Assembly (NCBI GenBank): GCA_014650015.1
Contig: BMUD01000019.1
Location: 81,112 to 145,111 of the forward strand
From: Streptomyces griseoloalbus
GTDB taxonomy: Bacteria > Actinomycetota > Actinomycetes > Streptomycetales > Streptomycetaceae
DNA: 64,000 nt
Direction: 5' to 3'
The position numbers and the translations under genes are program-made. This document shows positions 47,399-56,084 of the stretch, piece after piece. Position 1 is the stretch's first letter. Every line of letters begins with the position of its first letter. Below the pieces are notes generated by a model. It worked only from the letters and a program-made list of their open reading frames with translations, had not been told where the DNA came from and did no database searches.

Positions 47399-48725
47399 CC
47401 CTGCCCACCACGCGCTTGGCGCGGCCGACCCGGATCCTGGCGCGCGACCGCGGGCGGCTGCCGGGCAGACCCAGCTCGGCCAGCCGCAGCTCCGGGAAGT
47501 AGTAGCCGGGGCTGCCCGCCAGATGGGCGCGCAGCCACTGCGCCGTCGGCTCCCGCAGCCGCGCGTACGTCTTGGGCTGCATGCAGAAGCCGATCGCCCG
47601 GACCAGCGGCGACAGGCTCTCGGGCGCCGGACCGACGAGGGCCGGTGTCTCCTCGCGCTCCAGGTCGGGCACCAGGTGGTCGATCACGGCCAGCGGCACG
47701 CGGTTGCTGTTCGGGTAGGGCCTGAGGCGCCCCATCACCAGCCCGGTCCCGACCCGGGCGATGGGCACGTCGTAGTAGGCGGAGGCGGTCACCATCGCCG
47801 TGGAGAAACAGCCGACGACGAGTTCGGGACGGCAGTGGTGGTACAGCGTCTCGGCCAGCAGGGGAGCGTCCAGCACGGTGAGCCGCACGCCCGCGTCCGC
47901 CGCCGCCTTGCTCAGCGCGGCCGAGTAGCCGGCGGGAGCCGTCGGATGCGGCTTGAAGACGATGGACCGGTGCCCGGCCCGCACGGCCCCGGTGAGCATG
48001 CGGACGTGCAGGTCCTCCTCCTCCTGCGCGCTCAGGATGTTGATCGCCGCCAGGTACTGGCCGAGCAGCACGGCCGTCGGCGCCTCCTCGAGGACGGGCG
48101 CCAGCCTCGCGTCGTCCGCCGCCTCCACGGAGATCTCGTCGAGCACACCGCGGAACGCCTCGTCCGGGACGACCACCGGTTCGACGCCGTACTCGGACAG
48201 CAGCAGCGGCCTCAGGCCCGGGATCAGATCGAGGTGGAGCAGCCGCCGGATGCGGCGCGCGATGGTCAGCGGCAGCTTCTCCCGGGTCGGGCCGTAGCTC
48301 ATCAGACCGTCGGCGTACACGTCGACGGCGGCCTCGGTGAAGATCGCCGATAGCGCGCGGGCCGGATTGGCCTGGATCGACTCGACGGCGAGCTCGATCA
48401 GGTCCTCTTCGTCGATGTCCCACAGCAGACGGAACGCCCGCTGCCACAGCACCGTGTCGTTCCCGCGCGGACCCCAGGCGCTGGGGTGGTACGGGCTGAT
48501 CGCCTCGTTCCAGCTGACCACGGAGTCGAACCGGCCGGCTATCGGCCCGTAGCCGTGCATCTCGTCCATGCGCAGCGCGGTCTCCGGGACGGCCGCGTTG
48601 TTGGAGACCAGCAGGATGCGCCGGGCCCCGGCGCGCGGTCCGAACAGGCCCGCGTCCAGCGCCGCGGCGAGGGTGGCCGCTCCGTAGAGCGTCGAGACCT
48701 GGAAGATCTGGGTCGTGTGGGGCAT
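47370..48725 (-). CDS. Polysialyltransferase-family protein 1
   Basis: 451 residues, related along its length to the protein at 53569-54900. N-terminus TTQIFQVSTLYGAATLAAAL; VVSWNEAISPYHPSAWGPRG near 70; DVYADGLMSYGPTR near 135; the HP motif IVFKPHPTAPAGYS near 260 and GCFSTAMVTASAYY near 305, which are the CMP-sialic-acid-binding HP and S/T motifs of the alpha-2,8-polysialyltransferase family. The C-terminal 35 residues are strongly basic (RVGRAKRVVGRAVRRGTRKG), probably membrane-associating. It probably polymerises a nonulosonic acid such as Kdn. The start is 3 bases from the GT2 stop. Confidence 0.85.
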   Translation of the reverse strand: MPHTTQIFQVSTLYGAATLAAALDAGLFGPRAGARRILLVSNNAAVPETALRMDEMHGYGPIAGRFDSVVSWNEAISPYHPSAWGPRGNDTVLWQRAFRLLWDIDEEDLIELAVESIQANPARALSAIFTEAAVDVYADGLMSYGPTREKLPLTIARRIRRLLHLDLIPGLRPLLLSEYGVEPVVVPDEAFRGVLDEISVEAADDARLAPVLEEAPTAVLLGQYLAAINILSAQEEEDLHVRMLTGAVRAGHRSIVFKPHPTAPAGYSAALSKAAADAGVRLTVLDAPLLAETLYHHCRPELVVGCFSTAMVTASAYYDVPIARVGTGLVMGRLRPYPNSNRVPLAVIDHLVPDLEREETPALVGPAPESLSPLVRAIGFCMQPKTYARLREPTAQWLRAHLAGSPGYYFPELRLAELGLPGSRPRSRARIRVGRAKRVVGRAVRRGTRKG

Positions 48726-48728
48726 GGA

Positions 48729-49694
48729 TCAGGCAGCCTTCCGCCCGTCACGCAGGCGGCTGAGCAACCTGCTCCGTGTGCTGTCGATGGTCTTGAGGGT
48801 CTCCTCCAGCGCCTGCTCGGGCATCCGCTGGAGCGCGGCCCGCGTCTCACGCCGCAGCCGCTGGGCCGCCGAGGGCTCGTACTCGTTCACCTTGCCGATG
48901 TGAAAGGCGATCATGGCGCAGTAGGTGCGTACGGCCTTGAGGAGGAAACGGTCGGCCTCCGGGTCGTCCTGCACGTCCCGCAGCAGCGCGTCGTACGCCG
49001 GGATGAAGTCCAGCTGACGGTCGTCCTTGATCTGGGTGAGCGAGGTCGCCACGCCCCGCCGGTAGAACACCCCGTGCAGCCCCAGGGACGCGTACGTACC
49101 GGCCTTCAGATGCAGCCGCCAGATCCACAACCGGTCCTCGGCCGTGCGGAGTTCGGTCGCGAAGCGCATGCCGCCGTCGGCGAAGAGGTGCCGGCGGTAG
49201 ATCCCCGCCCAGACGAACGGGTAGTCGACCATCGTCTCCGTGTCGGCGGGCGCGATCCCGTCACGCGGATCCATCACGGCGTTGCGCACGGCGGCCGGGG
49301 GCCGCCGGATCACCCGCTCGGTGCCGGTGGCCTGGACGTGATCGGTACGGGCGAAGTCGCAGCCCAGCTCCTCCATGGCCCGCACCATGCCGACGAGGTG
49401 GCGCGGTCCGTACCAGTCGTCGCCGTCGAGGAACGTGACGAACTCGCCGTCGGCCGCGTCGATACCGCTGTTGCGCGCCTGGGCGATCCCCCTGTTCGTC
49501 TCGTGCCGGATCACCCGCGCGCCCGGGAGCTTCTCCGCCCAGCGGTCGATCACCCAGGGCGTGGCGTCCGTGGAGCAGTCGTCGACGAGCAGGAACTCGA
49601 AGTCCGGGTGCGCGTTGGCGGCCAGACTGCGCAGGGTGCTCTCGGCGAAGGCCTCCACATTGTGCATCGGGACGACGACGGACAGTTTGGGCAC
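48729..49694 (-). CDS. Family 2 glycosyltransferase 1
   Basis: 321 residues from GTG 49694. A GT-A domain opens with VPKLSVVVPMHNVEAFAEST; it has FLLVDDCSTDATPWVID, the DXD motif FLDGDDWYG and a helical C-terminal region (LKAVRTYCAMIAFHIGKVNE). The paralogue at 54900-55886 begins MPKLSVIVP, supporting this start; the alternative ATG 49742 overlaps the stop of the preceding gene (ATGA) and adds 16 residues. It works in the same arm as a polysialyltransferase-family protein, repeating the GT2-polyST pairing. Confidence 0.88.
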   Translation of the reverse strand: MPKLSVVVPMHNVEAFAESTLRSLAANAHPDFEFLLVDDCSTDATPWVIDRWAEKLPGARVIRHETNRGIAQARNSGIDAADGEFVTFLDGDDWYGPRHLVGMVRAMEELGCDFARTDHVQATGTERVIRRPPAAVRNAVMDPRDGIAPADTETMVDYPFVWAGIYRRHLFADGGMRFATELRTAEDRLWIWRLHLKAGTYASLGLHGVFYRRGVATSLTQIKDDRQLDFIPAYDALLRDVQDDPEADRFLLKAVRTYCAMIAFHIGKVNEYEPSAAQRLRRETRAALQRMPEQALEETLKTIDSTRSRLLSRLRDGRKAA

Positions 49695-49738
49695 GTGGTT
49701 CTCTCTTTCGGGGCTCGTAGCGGCGGTGATGCGATGGC

Positions 49739-51940
49739 TCATGCCCGGCCGAAGGTCTCCCGGAGTTCGTCGAGGTTCGACCGGGTGGTCTCCCACAGGG
49801 CCTTCTGCGCGCCGTGCACGTCCGCCACCGCGGCCGCGTGGTCGTCGAGGAGCGCCGCCGCCCGCTCCCCGAGCCGGGGGCCGAGGTCCCGGTCGTGCAC
49901 GGACAGGCCCCACTCCTCGCGTCCGATGTCGGAGAGGAAGTAGGCGAGCTTCGGGTGGGAGACGAGGCTGAGGATCGGGGTGCCGCAGCCGAAGGGGATC
50001 ATCCCCGCGTGCCCGCGCATCCCGATCACCAGCCGGGAGCGGCGGTACAGCTCGCGGATCCCGTCGTTCGACAGGTCGTACAGCTGCTCCACGGGCAGGG
50101 CGACGCCGTGCTCCCGGCGCAGGTCGTGCACGAACTTCTCGTCGGCGGGCATGTGGGCCGCGTACCGGACGTCCGCCCTGTCCCGCAGGCCCTTCAGCGC
50201 GGTGGCCAGCTGGGCGAGGAAATGGCCGTAGTCGTGGCCGAAGCGCAGACCGGCCCGGTCGTACGCGCAGTTGACCAGGACGGTGTCGTCCCGCTCCACC
50301 GGGTCGAGCCACCCCGGGACGAGGTGCCGCGCCACCGTGGTCGGGCAGGGCTGGTAGCGCACCCGGTCGCGCAGTTCGGCGGGGAGCAGCTCGCGGACCC
50401 GCTCGATCGAGCCGTGGTTGCGCAGCCCGAAGAACGCCGACCGTTCGACGAGGACCCGCAGGCTCTCGGCGAACCGGCCGCGGCGGTAGAGCTGCCCGTC
50501 GAACACGTTGTAGCCGACCGCGAACACCGCCAGCGGCGCGGTCAGCCGGCCCAGGACGCCGTCCGGGACGTTCCACTGCCAGTGGCTGTTCCCGTTGGGG
50601 GAGGTGTCCGGCAGGAAGAGCCCGCCGCCGCCCACGACCACCCCGCGCCGCGCGTTCAACTGCTCCAGCGCCGCCTCGTCGACCAGCCGGTGCACCGGCT
50701 GCTGAAACCAGCGGCGCGGTCCTGTGTCGGTGTCGAAGCACAGGCGCACGGCCTCGGGCAGGACCTTGTCGCCCGCGTTCTCCTGGCCCTCGGCGAACAA
50801 CGCCACATGCGCCAGCTGGTCCTCGGCGGCGACCGGCTCCGGCCGCTCCTCCGGCGTCTTTGGGCGCGTACGGACGTACCAGGCGTGGCAGCCGGAATCG
50901 GTCGGGTCGGCCTCCAGGCCCTCGCGGGCGTAGGCGTGCGCGTCCGCCTCCCGCCCGCACAGCCACGCCAGGCGGGCCAGCTGGGCGAAGGCACGCGGGG
51001 CGACGTCGGGTGACGCCGCCGCCAGCAGCAGCCGAGCCTCGGCCTCGTCGTAGCGCGACAGCGCCATCAGACAGACGCCGAGCGTCTCCTGGCAGCGCGG
51101 CGCGTCGAGCCGGTCGCCGACGACCGGGGCGAGGACGTCGACGGCCTCGTCGTAACGGCCCTGCCCGCGGTACACGTCGGCGACCGTACGGGCGAGGCCG
51201 AGCGAGGGACGCGCCCGGAGCAGGGGCGGCGCGAGGTGCGCCAGGAGGTCGGGGTGCTTGTCCCCGGGCAGGGCGCAGTACGCGGCCCGGAACTCCTCGT
51301 CGCTCATCTCGAAGCGGCGCCGCGCCTCGGCGGCCGGACCGTACCCGGGTTCGTCGAACGGGCCGGTGAAGTGCAGGATCGCGACCTGCGCGGGCACCGG
51401 CGTGTCGTCGTACAGCCGGCGGGTGAGGAAGTCGAAGCGCGCGTCGAGCGGCGTCAGGAGCCCCTCGGGCACCGTGTCCCGGCCCGCCGGCACGACGCCG
51501 TCCACGTCGGCGCGCTGGACGACCAGCAGGCCGTCCGGCAGGACCGCACGCCGCTCACGGCCCGCCCCGTCGCAGAGCGGCTGCGGTACGGCACCCACAC
51601 CGTGCCGCATCCGCAGCAGCTCACCGATGTCCCCCAGCACGACCATGGCCGGAGCGAGGGCGACGACGGTGTCGTAGCCCTCCAGCCGGAAGACGTCCCC
51701 ACGGCTGTCCGCCCGGCGCGTGACCACGCGCGGGTGCAGCCGGCGCAGCGGGTCGAAGGAGGAGTCCGTCAGCCCGGGGTGCAGCACCACGAAGTCCTCG
51801 CACACGCCCGGGTTGGTGAGCGCCAGGCTGCGGAGCAGCGTGGGCAGGCCGGGCAGGCGGTCGGTGTCGGTGTGGACGGCGAAGGCGATCCGGCGTCTGC
51901 CGGTGACGGTGCTCCGGTCGTCCGCGGAGGAGTGGGTCAT
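49739..51940 (-). CDS. Three-part protein: GT8-like domain, TPR-like region, polysaccharide pyruvyltransferase-like domain
   Basis: 733 residues. Residues 1-220 resemble a GT8-type sugar transferase (RIAFAVHTDTDRLPGLPTLL; YDTVVALAPAMVVLGDIGEL; VAILHFTGPF). Residues 250-370 are TPR-like repeats (DVYRGQGRYDEAVDVLAPVV; LMALSRYDEAEARLLLAAAS). From 390 on there is a polysaccharide pyruvyltransferase-like domain: GGGGLFLPDTSPNGNSH, FGLRNHGSIERVRELLP and the conserved VIGMRGHAGMIPFGCGTPIL. It probably adds a sugar and a ketal pyruvate, or a related group, to the glycan. ATG 51940 overlaps the upstream stop (ATGA). Confidence 0.8.
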   Translation of the reverse strand: MTHSSADDRSTVTGRRRIAFAVHTDTDRLPGLPTLLRSLALTNPGVCEDFVVLHPGLTDSSFDPLRRLHPRVVTRRADSRGDVFRLEGYDTVVALAPAMVVLGDIGELLRMRHGVGAVPQPLCDGAGRERRAVLPDGLLVVQRADVDGVVPAGRDTVPEGLLTPLDARFDFLTRRLYDDTPVPAQVAILHFTGPFDEPGYGPAAEARRRFEMSDEEFRAAYCALPGDKHPDLLAHLAPPLLRARPSLGLARTVADVYRGQGRYDEAVDVLAPVVGDRLDAPRCQETLGVCLMALSRYDEAEARLLLAAASPDVAPRAFAQLARLAWLCGREADAHAYAREGLEADPTDSGCHAWYVRTRPKTPEERPEPVAAEDQLAHVALFAEGQENAGDKVLPEAVRLCFDTDTGPRRWFQQPVHRLVDEAALEQLNARRGVVVGGGGLFLPDTSPNGNSHWQWNVPDGVLGRLTAPLAVFAVGYNVFDGQLYRRGRFAESLRVLVERSAFFGLRNHGSIERVRELLPAELRDRVRYQPCPTTVARHLVPGWLDPVERDDTVLVNCAYDRAGLRFGHDYGHFLAQLATALKGLRDRADVRYAAHMPADEKFVHDLRREHGVALPVEQLYDLSNDGIRELYRRSRLVIGMRGHAGMIPFGCGTPILSLVSHPKLAYFLSDIGREEWGLSVHDRDLGPRLGERAAALLDDHAAAVADVHGAQKALWETTRSNLDELRETFGRA

Positions 51941-53193
51941 CGCAGGGCGATCCTCATCTTGCTGTCGTCGACGTGCGTCGCGCGGTCCATGACCCACTCG
52001 GCCTCCTTCGGCCGCAGCCGGCCGGGCTTGTCGAAGCCGATGAGGTCCAGGCGGGGGCAGGCGTCCAGGAAATCCAGGAGCCTGAGGACGGTGAAGGCGG
52101 TGGTGGTCCCCGGGTCCCACCCGTCCTCGCCCAGCAGCGCCGGGTCGCTCAGGGGCCGGCGCAGGGAGGCGTCACCGATGTGCTCCTGCGCCCCGGGCGC
52201 GAGGCGCTGTCGGGTGGCGCGCCGCCACGCCCCGGCCGGGTCGCCGAACACCAGCCGGATGCCGGCCCGCCGCGTCCACCGCGGACCGTCCCACGGGGCG
52301 TCGCCCCGCAGCGAGACGGCGTGCAGGCCGGTGCGTTCGCCGGTGCCCCTCGCGTCGGTACGGAAGGAGTCGCAGCGCACCACCAGGTCGTAGCGGTCGA
52401 TCTCGGCGCCCAGGGCGCTCCCGGCGACCTCCGGCGCGTTCGACACCAGGCACACCGTCCGTCCCGCCACCAGGCCGCGCAGCCCGCCGACGCCGACCGG
52501 GGTGCTCCCGCCGAGCAGCGGGTCGGACATCCCGGACCGCTCCACGAGCCGCCGGTAGGTGCCGTACAGCTCCAGCAGGCGCCGGACGGCCGGGTCGCCC
52601 ATGCCGTGCTCGGCCACCCGCGCCTGTGCGTGGGCGGCGAACTCCGGCGCCGCGACCGGGGCGGGCTTTCCGATCAGCTCGCGCAGCGCGGCCCCGGAGT
52701 CGGGGAAGAGCGCGGCGGCCTGCTCCAGGCACGCCCGGCGGCGCCGCAGCGTGTCGATCCTGCGGGCGACCTCCTCGGCCACCTCGCTGTCCCCGAGCAG
52801 CGTGAGGTGGCGCTCGTAGCACTCCAGCGCCTCGTCGCCGCGGCCGAGCCCGTCCAGTGCCCGGCCGCGCAGCCGCCACGCCCCCCTGGACCGCTGCCGG
52901 ATCTCGGTCGACGTCTCGGCGACGCCCAGCGCCAGGGCGAGTCCGTCGTCCCCTCCCGCCTCCAGCGCGCGCACGCCTACCTGGAGCAGGGCGTCGAAGG
53001 GATCGGCCGACGGGGCGCCGAGGGAGCCGGCGAGGACGCCGATCGCCTGCGTGAGGCGGGTGTCCCGGACAGTGGGCCGCTCGCCCCGCGACGCGAGGTA
53101 CTCACCGCACAGGCGCAGGCCCCGGGCGTACAGCTCCCGCCTGGCGGCCTCCTTCTGCCGTGCCGTGAACAATCCCGCCAGGGGGTTCGCCAT
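51937..53193 (-). CDS. GT29 sialyltransferase-like protein with helical N-terminal domain
   Basis: 418 residues from ATG 53193 (GGAGGACGG upstream). Residues 1-190 are helical, TPR-like. From about 215, CLVSNAPEVAGSALGAEIDR plus YDLVVRCDSF resembles sialyl motif L (C-V-N-x-G-S-x-x-G-x-EID-x-x-D-V-R-N). WDPGTTTAFTVLRLLDFLDA with LDLIGFDKPG resembles motif S, and the final RATHVDDSKMR could be the VS-motif His. GT29 enzymes are mainly eukaryotic, so this is unusual in bacteria; the context of CMP-nonulosonate genes supports sialyl/Kdn transfer. No stop separates its frame from the repeat array upstream. Confidence 0.68.
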   Translation of the reverse strand: MANPLAGLFTARQKEAARRELYARGLRLCGEYLASRGERPTVRDTRLTQAIGVLAGSLGAPSADPFDALLQVGVRALEAGGDDGLALALGVAETSTEIRQRSRGAWRLRGRALDGLGRGDEALECYERHLTLLGDSEVAEEVARRIDTLRRRRACLEQAAALFPDSGAALRELIGKPAPVAAPEFAAHAQARVAEHGMGDPAVRRLLELYGTYRRLVERSGMSDPLLGGSTPVGVGGLRGLVAGRTVCLVSNAPEVAGSALGAEIDRYDLVVRCDSFRTDARGTGERTGLHAVSLRGDAPWDGPRWTRRAGIRLVFGDPAGAWRRATRQRLAPGAQEHIGDASLRRPLSDPALLGEDGWDPGTTTAFTVLRLLDFLDACPRLDLIGFDKPGRLRPKEAEWVMDRATHVDDSKMRIALR

Positions 53194-53334
53194 GCTTCCA
53201 CCGTCCTCCGATCGGAGGCCGAATGTGCCCCAGCGCGACGGTCCGCCGGTGGCTTCCGGGTGGACAAGGGGTGAACAATCGGCTTCCAGCGACTGGCTGT
53301 GCGTGCGCCCTCCCACGCGTGGGCCCGTCGGCCC

Positions 53335-53595
53335 GGCACGGCCTTCTTCGGCGTCCGCGCCCGTCGGCGTCCGTGGTGCCCGCGCCCGTCGGCTCGGCGC
53401 GGTCTTCTGTGGTGCCTGCGCCCGTCGGCTCGGCACGGCCTTCTTCGGTGCCCGCGCACGCCGGCTCGGCACGGCCTTCTTCGGCGTCCGCGCCCGTCGG
53501 CTCGGCACGGCCTTCTTCGGTGCCCGCGCACGCCGGCCCCGCACGGCCTTCTTCGGTGCCCGTGCCCGTCAGCCCCGTACTGCCTTCTTCAGCGC
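53335..53595. repeat. 36-bp tandem repeat array at the end of polysialyltransferase gene 2
   Basis: About seven copies of a 36-bp unit (core CGGCACGGCCTTCTTCGG) in strict 36-base phase at 53403, 53439, 53475, 53511, 53547 and 53583, with a shortened copy to the left. On the minus strand each codes 12 residues of the type KKAVPSRRARAP. The first copy lies inside the polysialyltransferase gene and the TGA stop (53571-53569) replaces an arginine codon; the remaining copies follow in the same frame. Confidence 0.93.
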
Positions 53596-54900
53596 CCGTG
53601 CCCGCCGCACCACCCGGCGCGCGGTGGCGTTGCGGGGCAGGAACGCCAGCCGCCTCGGGATGCCGCCGGGAAGTCCCAGCGAGGTGAGCCGCTTGCGCTT
53701 GAACCAGCGCCGGGTGCGCGGGCCGAAGTGCTGGGCGAGGTACCGCTCGGCGACCGGGCGCAGGGGCGGGTGGATCTGCGGCTGCATGGTGAAGCCGAGC
53801 GTGGTGACCAGGGCGTTCAGCTCGTCGGCGGGAAGGGCTTCCTCGCCCCGGCCGGGCTCCAGGTCCGGCAGCAGCGCGTCGGCCAGCACGGCCGGGACGC
53901 GATCACCGTTCTGATAGGGCGTGAGCCGCTCCAGGAGCCGCTCGGTGCCGGTGCGGGCGACCGGCAGGCCGTAGAGCGCGGACGCCGTGAACAGCGCGGT
54001 GGAGAAGCAGCCGACGACCAGTGCGGGCCGGGACTTCTGGAACAGCACCTCGGCGAGGACGGGCGTGTCGAGGACGGTGAGGTCCACCCCGAGCTTCTCC
54101 GCCTCGGTCTCCAGCGCGCGGCCGAAGTGGGCCGGCGCGGTCGGGTGCGGCTTGAGGACGACGGCGCGGTGGCCGCGTTCGACCGCCCCCCGCAGCATCC
54201 GCAGATGCAGGTCCTCCTCTTCCCCGGGGGAGAGGACGCCGAGCGCGGACAGACTCTGGCCGAGCAGCAGCGCCGCGTCGTCCGGCAACGCGGGCAGCCC
54301 GTCGGCGGTCGCGGCGACTTCACCGACCGCCCGCAGAAAGGCCCCCGTCGGCACCACGCGCGCCGGCACGTCGAACTCGGTCAGCAGCATCGGCGTGAGA
54401 CCCGGCACCAGATCCAGGTGCAGCACCTGACGGACCCGCGTGCCCACCAGCGGGTCGAGCTTGTGGCGGGTGGGGCCGTAACCCATCAGCCCGTCGGCGT
54501 AGACATGGAGCGGGGCCCCGGTGAACACCTGGGCCACGGCGAGGGCGGGGGGAACGGGGAGGGACGCAAGGACCAGCTCCACGCGGTCGTCGCCGAGTCC
54601 CCACAGCCGCCGCAGATGACGCTCCAGGAGCGGGATGTCGTCGGAGCGCGGCGTCCAGGCCCCCGGGTGGAAGGGACTGATGGCCTCGTTCCAGGAGAGC
54701 ACGTCGTCGAAGTGGTCGCGCAGCGGCGCGAAACCCGGCATCTCGTTCAGGGCCGGCGCGGTCTCCGGGACCGGGGAGTCGCCGCAGACCAGCAGCACCC
54801 GCCGCTCCGCCTCCGCGAAGCAGTCGGACTCGATCGCGGCCGCCAGCGTGGCCAGGCCGTACAGGGTCGAGGCACAGAAGATCTGGGTGGTGCGTGACAT
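53569..54900 (-). CDS. Polysialyltransferase-family protein 2
   Basis: 443 residues, collinear with protein 1: TTQIFCASTLYGLATLAAAI, VLSWNEAISPFHPGAWTPRS, HVYADGLMGYGPTRHKLDP, HP motif VVLKPHPTAPAHFG and GCFSTALFTASALYG. The basic C-terminus (TARRVVRRARALKKAVRG) ends at a TGA inside an array of 36-bp repeats. The reading frame stays open after that stop through the array into the GT29-like gene. ATG 54900 overlaps the GT2 stop by one base (TGATG). It probably extends a nonulosonic acid polymer using the CMP-sugar made by the rightward arm. Confidence 0.85.
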   Translation of the reverse strand: MSRTTQIFCASTLYGLATLAAAIESDCFAEAERRVLLVCGDSPVPETAPALNEMPGFAPLRDHFDDVLSWNEAISPFHPGAWTPRSDDIPLLERHLRRLWGLGDDRVELVLASLPVPPALAVAQVFTGAPLHVYADGLMGYGPTRHKLDPLVGTRVRQVLHLDLVPGLTPMLLTEFDVPARVVPTGAFLRAVGEVAATADGLPALPDDAALLLGQSLSALGVLSPGEEEDLHLRMLRGAVERGHRAVVLKPHPTAPAHFGRALETEAEKLGVDLTVLDTPVLAEVLFQKSRPALVVGCFSTALFTASALYGLPVARTGTERLLERLTPYQNGDRVPAVLADALLPDLEPGRGEEALPADELNALVTTLGFTMQPQIHPPLRPVAERYLAQHFGPRTRRWFKRKRLTSLGLPGGIPRRLAFLPRNATARRVVRRARALKKAVRG

Positions 54901-55886
54901 CAGGCGGCCCCCCTCGCCGTGCCGGTCCGGCGCCGCAGCCGTCGCAGCCGGGCGGAACGATCCATGTCCATGCTCCCCAGTACGTCGTCGAGCGTGTCCT
55001 GCGGCATGCGGTGCAGCGCCGCCGCGCTCATCGCCCGCAGCCGCCTCGCCACGGCCGGTTCGAACTTGTCCTCCTCGGCCAGGTGGTGGGCCATGATCGC
55101 GCAGTACTGCCGCACCGCCTTGGGCAGCAGCCGGTCGGCGTCCCGGTCCGCCGCCGTCTCCTCGATGATCTGGTCGAAGGCGCGGACGAAGTCGAGCTGG
55201 CGGGCATCGCCGATCCGGGTGAGGGAGGAGGCGACCCCGCGGCGGTAGAACACACCCAGCAGGTTGATCACGGCGAAGGACTCCGCCTCGCGGTGCAGCT
55301 TCCACGTCCACGGCCGGTCCTCCGCCGTGTGCAGTCCCTCGGTGAAGTGCAGCAGCCCCCGCTCCAGCAGCCGCCGGTGGTAGGCGCCGGCCCAGACGGA
55401 CACGTAGTCCACCGAGGTCGTCCGGTCCGCGGGCAGGATCGCGTCCCGCGGGTTCAGCACCTCGTCGCGCAGGCCGACCGGGACCCGCCGCACGGACCGG
55501 GCACGGTCGGTGACCCGCACATGGTCGGTGCGGACGAAATCGCAGCCCAACTCCTCGATGGCCGCCACCAGACCGGACAGATAACCCGGGGCGAGCCAGT
55601 CGTCGCCGTCCAGGAACGCCAGGTACTCGCCCCGTGCCGCGTCCAGCCCGGTGTTGCGCGCGGTGGCGATCCCGCCATTCTTGTCATGACGGATGTAGCG
55701 CACCTGGGCGAGGTCCGCGAGGTCCTCGGCCGCACGCTCGAGAAGCGCCGGGGTCTCGTCCTCGGAATGGTCGTCGACCAGGACGAACTCGAAATCCGGC
55801 CGGGCGTTCGCGCGAAGACTTCTGAGGGTGTCCGGGGCGTATTGCCGAACATTGAAGAACGGGACGATCACGGAGAGCTTTGGCAC
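54900..55886 (-). CDS. Family 2 glycosyltransferase 2
   Basis: 328 residues, paralogue of 48729-49694: MPKLSVIVPFFNVRQYAPDT, FVLVDDHSEDETPALLERAA, NGGIATARNTGLDAARGEYL, DXD motif FLDGDDWLAPGY, and a C-terminal helical region ending in an Arg-rich tail. First gene of the leftward arm, transcribed from the divergent control region at 55887-56084. It may start the glycan chain or add backbone sugars. The pairing with a polysialyltransferase-family gene immediately downstream is repeated in the other GT2. Confidence 0.9.
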   Translation of the reverse strand: MPKLSVIVPFFNVRQYAPDTLRSLRANARPDFEFVLVDDHSEDETPALLERAAEDLADLAQVRYIRHDKNGGIATARNTGLDAARGEYLAFLDGDDWLAPGYLSGLVAAIEELGCDFVRTDHVRVTDRARSVRRVPVGLRDEVLNPRDAILPADRTTSVDYVSVWAGAYHRRLLERGLLHFTEGLHTAEDRPWTWKLHREAESFAVINLLGVFYRRGVASSLTRIGDARQLDFVRAFDQIIEETAADRDADRLLPKAVRQYCAIMAHHLAEEDKFEPAVARRLRAMSAAALHRMPQDTLDDVLGSMDMDRSARLRRLRRRTGTARGAA

Positions 55887-56000
55887 CCGCAGAACACTAG
55901 GAGGCCGTCCGGCCAGGCGACTTTCCGGAGACCGTACGAGGGGTGAACTCCATGTGTCGGTACGGTGGATCGCGCCTACGTACCGCGCTTTCGCAGGCCG

Positions 56001-56063
56001 GTTCGGCTTGCCGTGGGGTGTTGTTAACTTCTCGTTGATTCACGGTTGGGCCATACCTAGAAT
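56001..56063 (+). promoter_or_regulatory. Divergent control region: PHO-box-like 11-bp repeats and sigma-70-type promoter
   Basis: TTGATT (56035-56040), 17 bases, then TAGAAT (56058-56063) is the best consensus promoter in the window, ahead of the GTG at 56085. GTT triplets recur every 11 bases at 56001, 56023, 56034 and 56045 (GTTCGGCTTGC, GTTAACTTCTC, GTTGATTCACG, GTTGGGCCATA), and the second-last repeat covers the -35. Eleven-base direct repeats beginning GTT are the hallmark of Streptomyces PhoP sites, so phosphate-starvation control of both arms is likely but inferred. Confidence 0.65.
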
Positions 56064-56084
56064 TCGCTTCCTAGCGTCTTCGAC

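Noticed and set aside
53335-53595. CRISPR array from regular 36-bp periodicity
   Set aside because: The whole unit repeats without variable spacers and in phase with a reading frame; it is a coding minisatellite.
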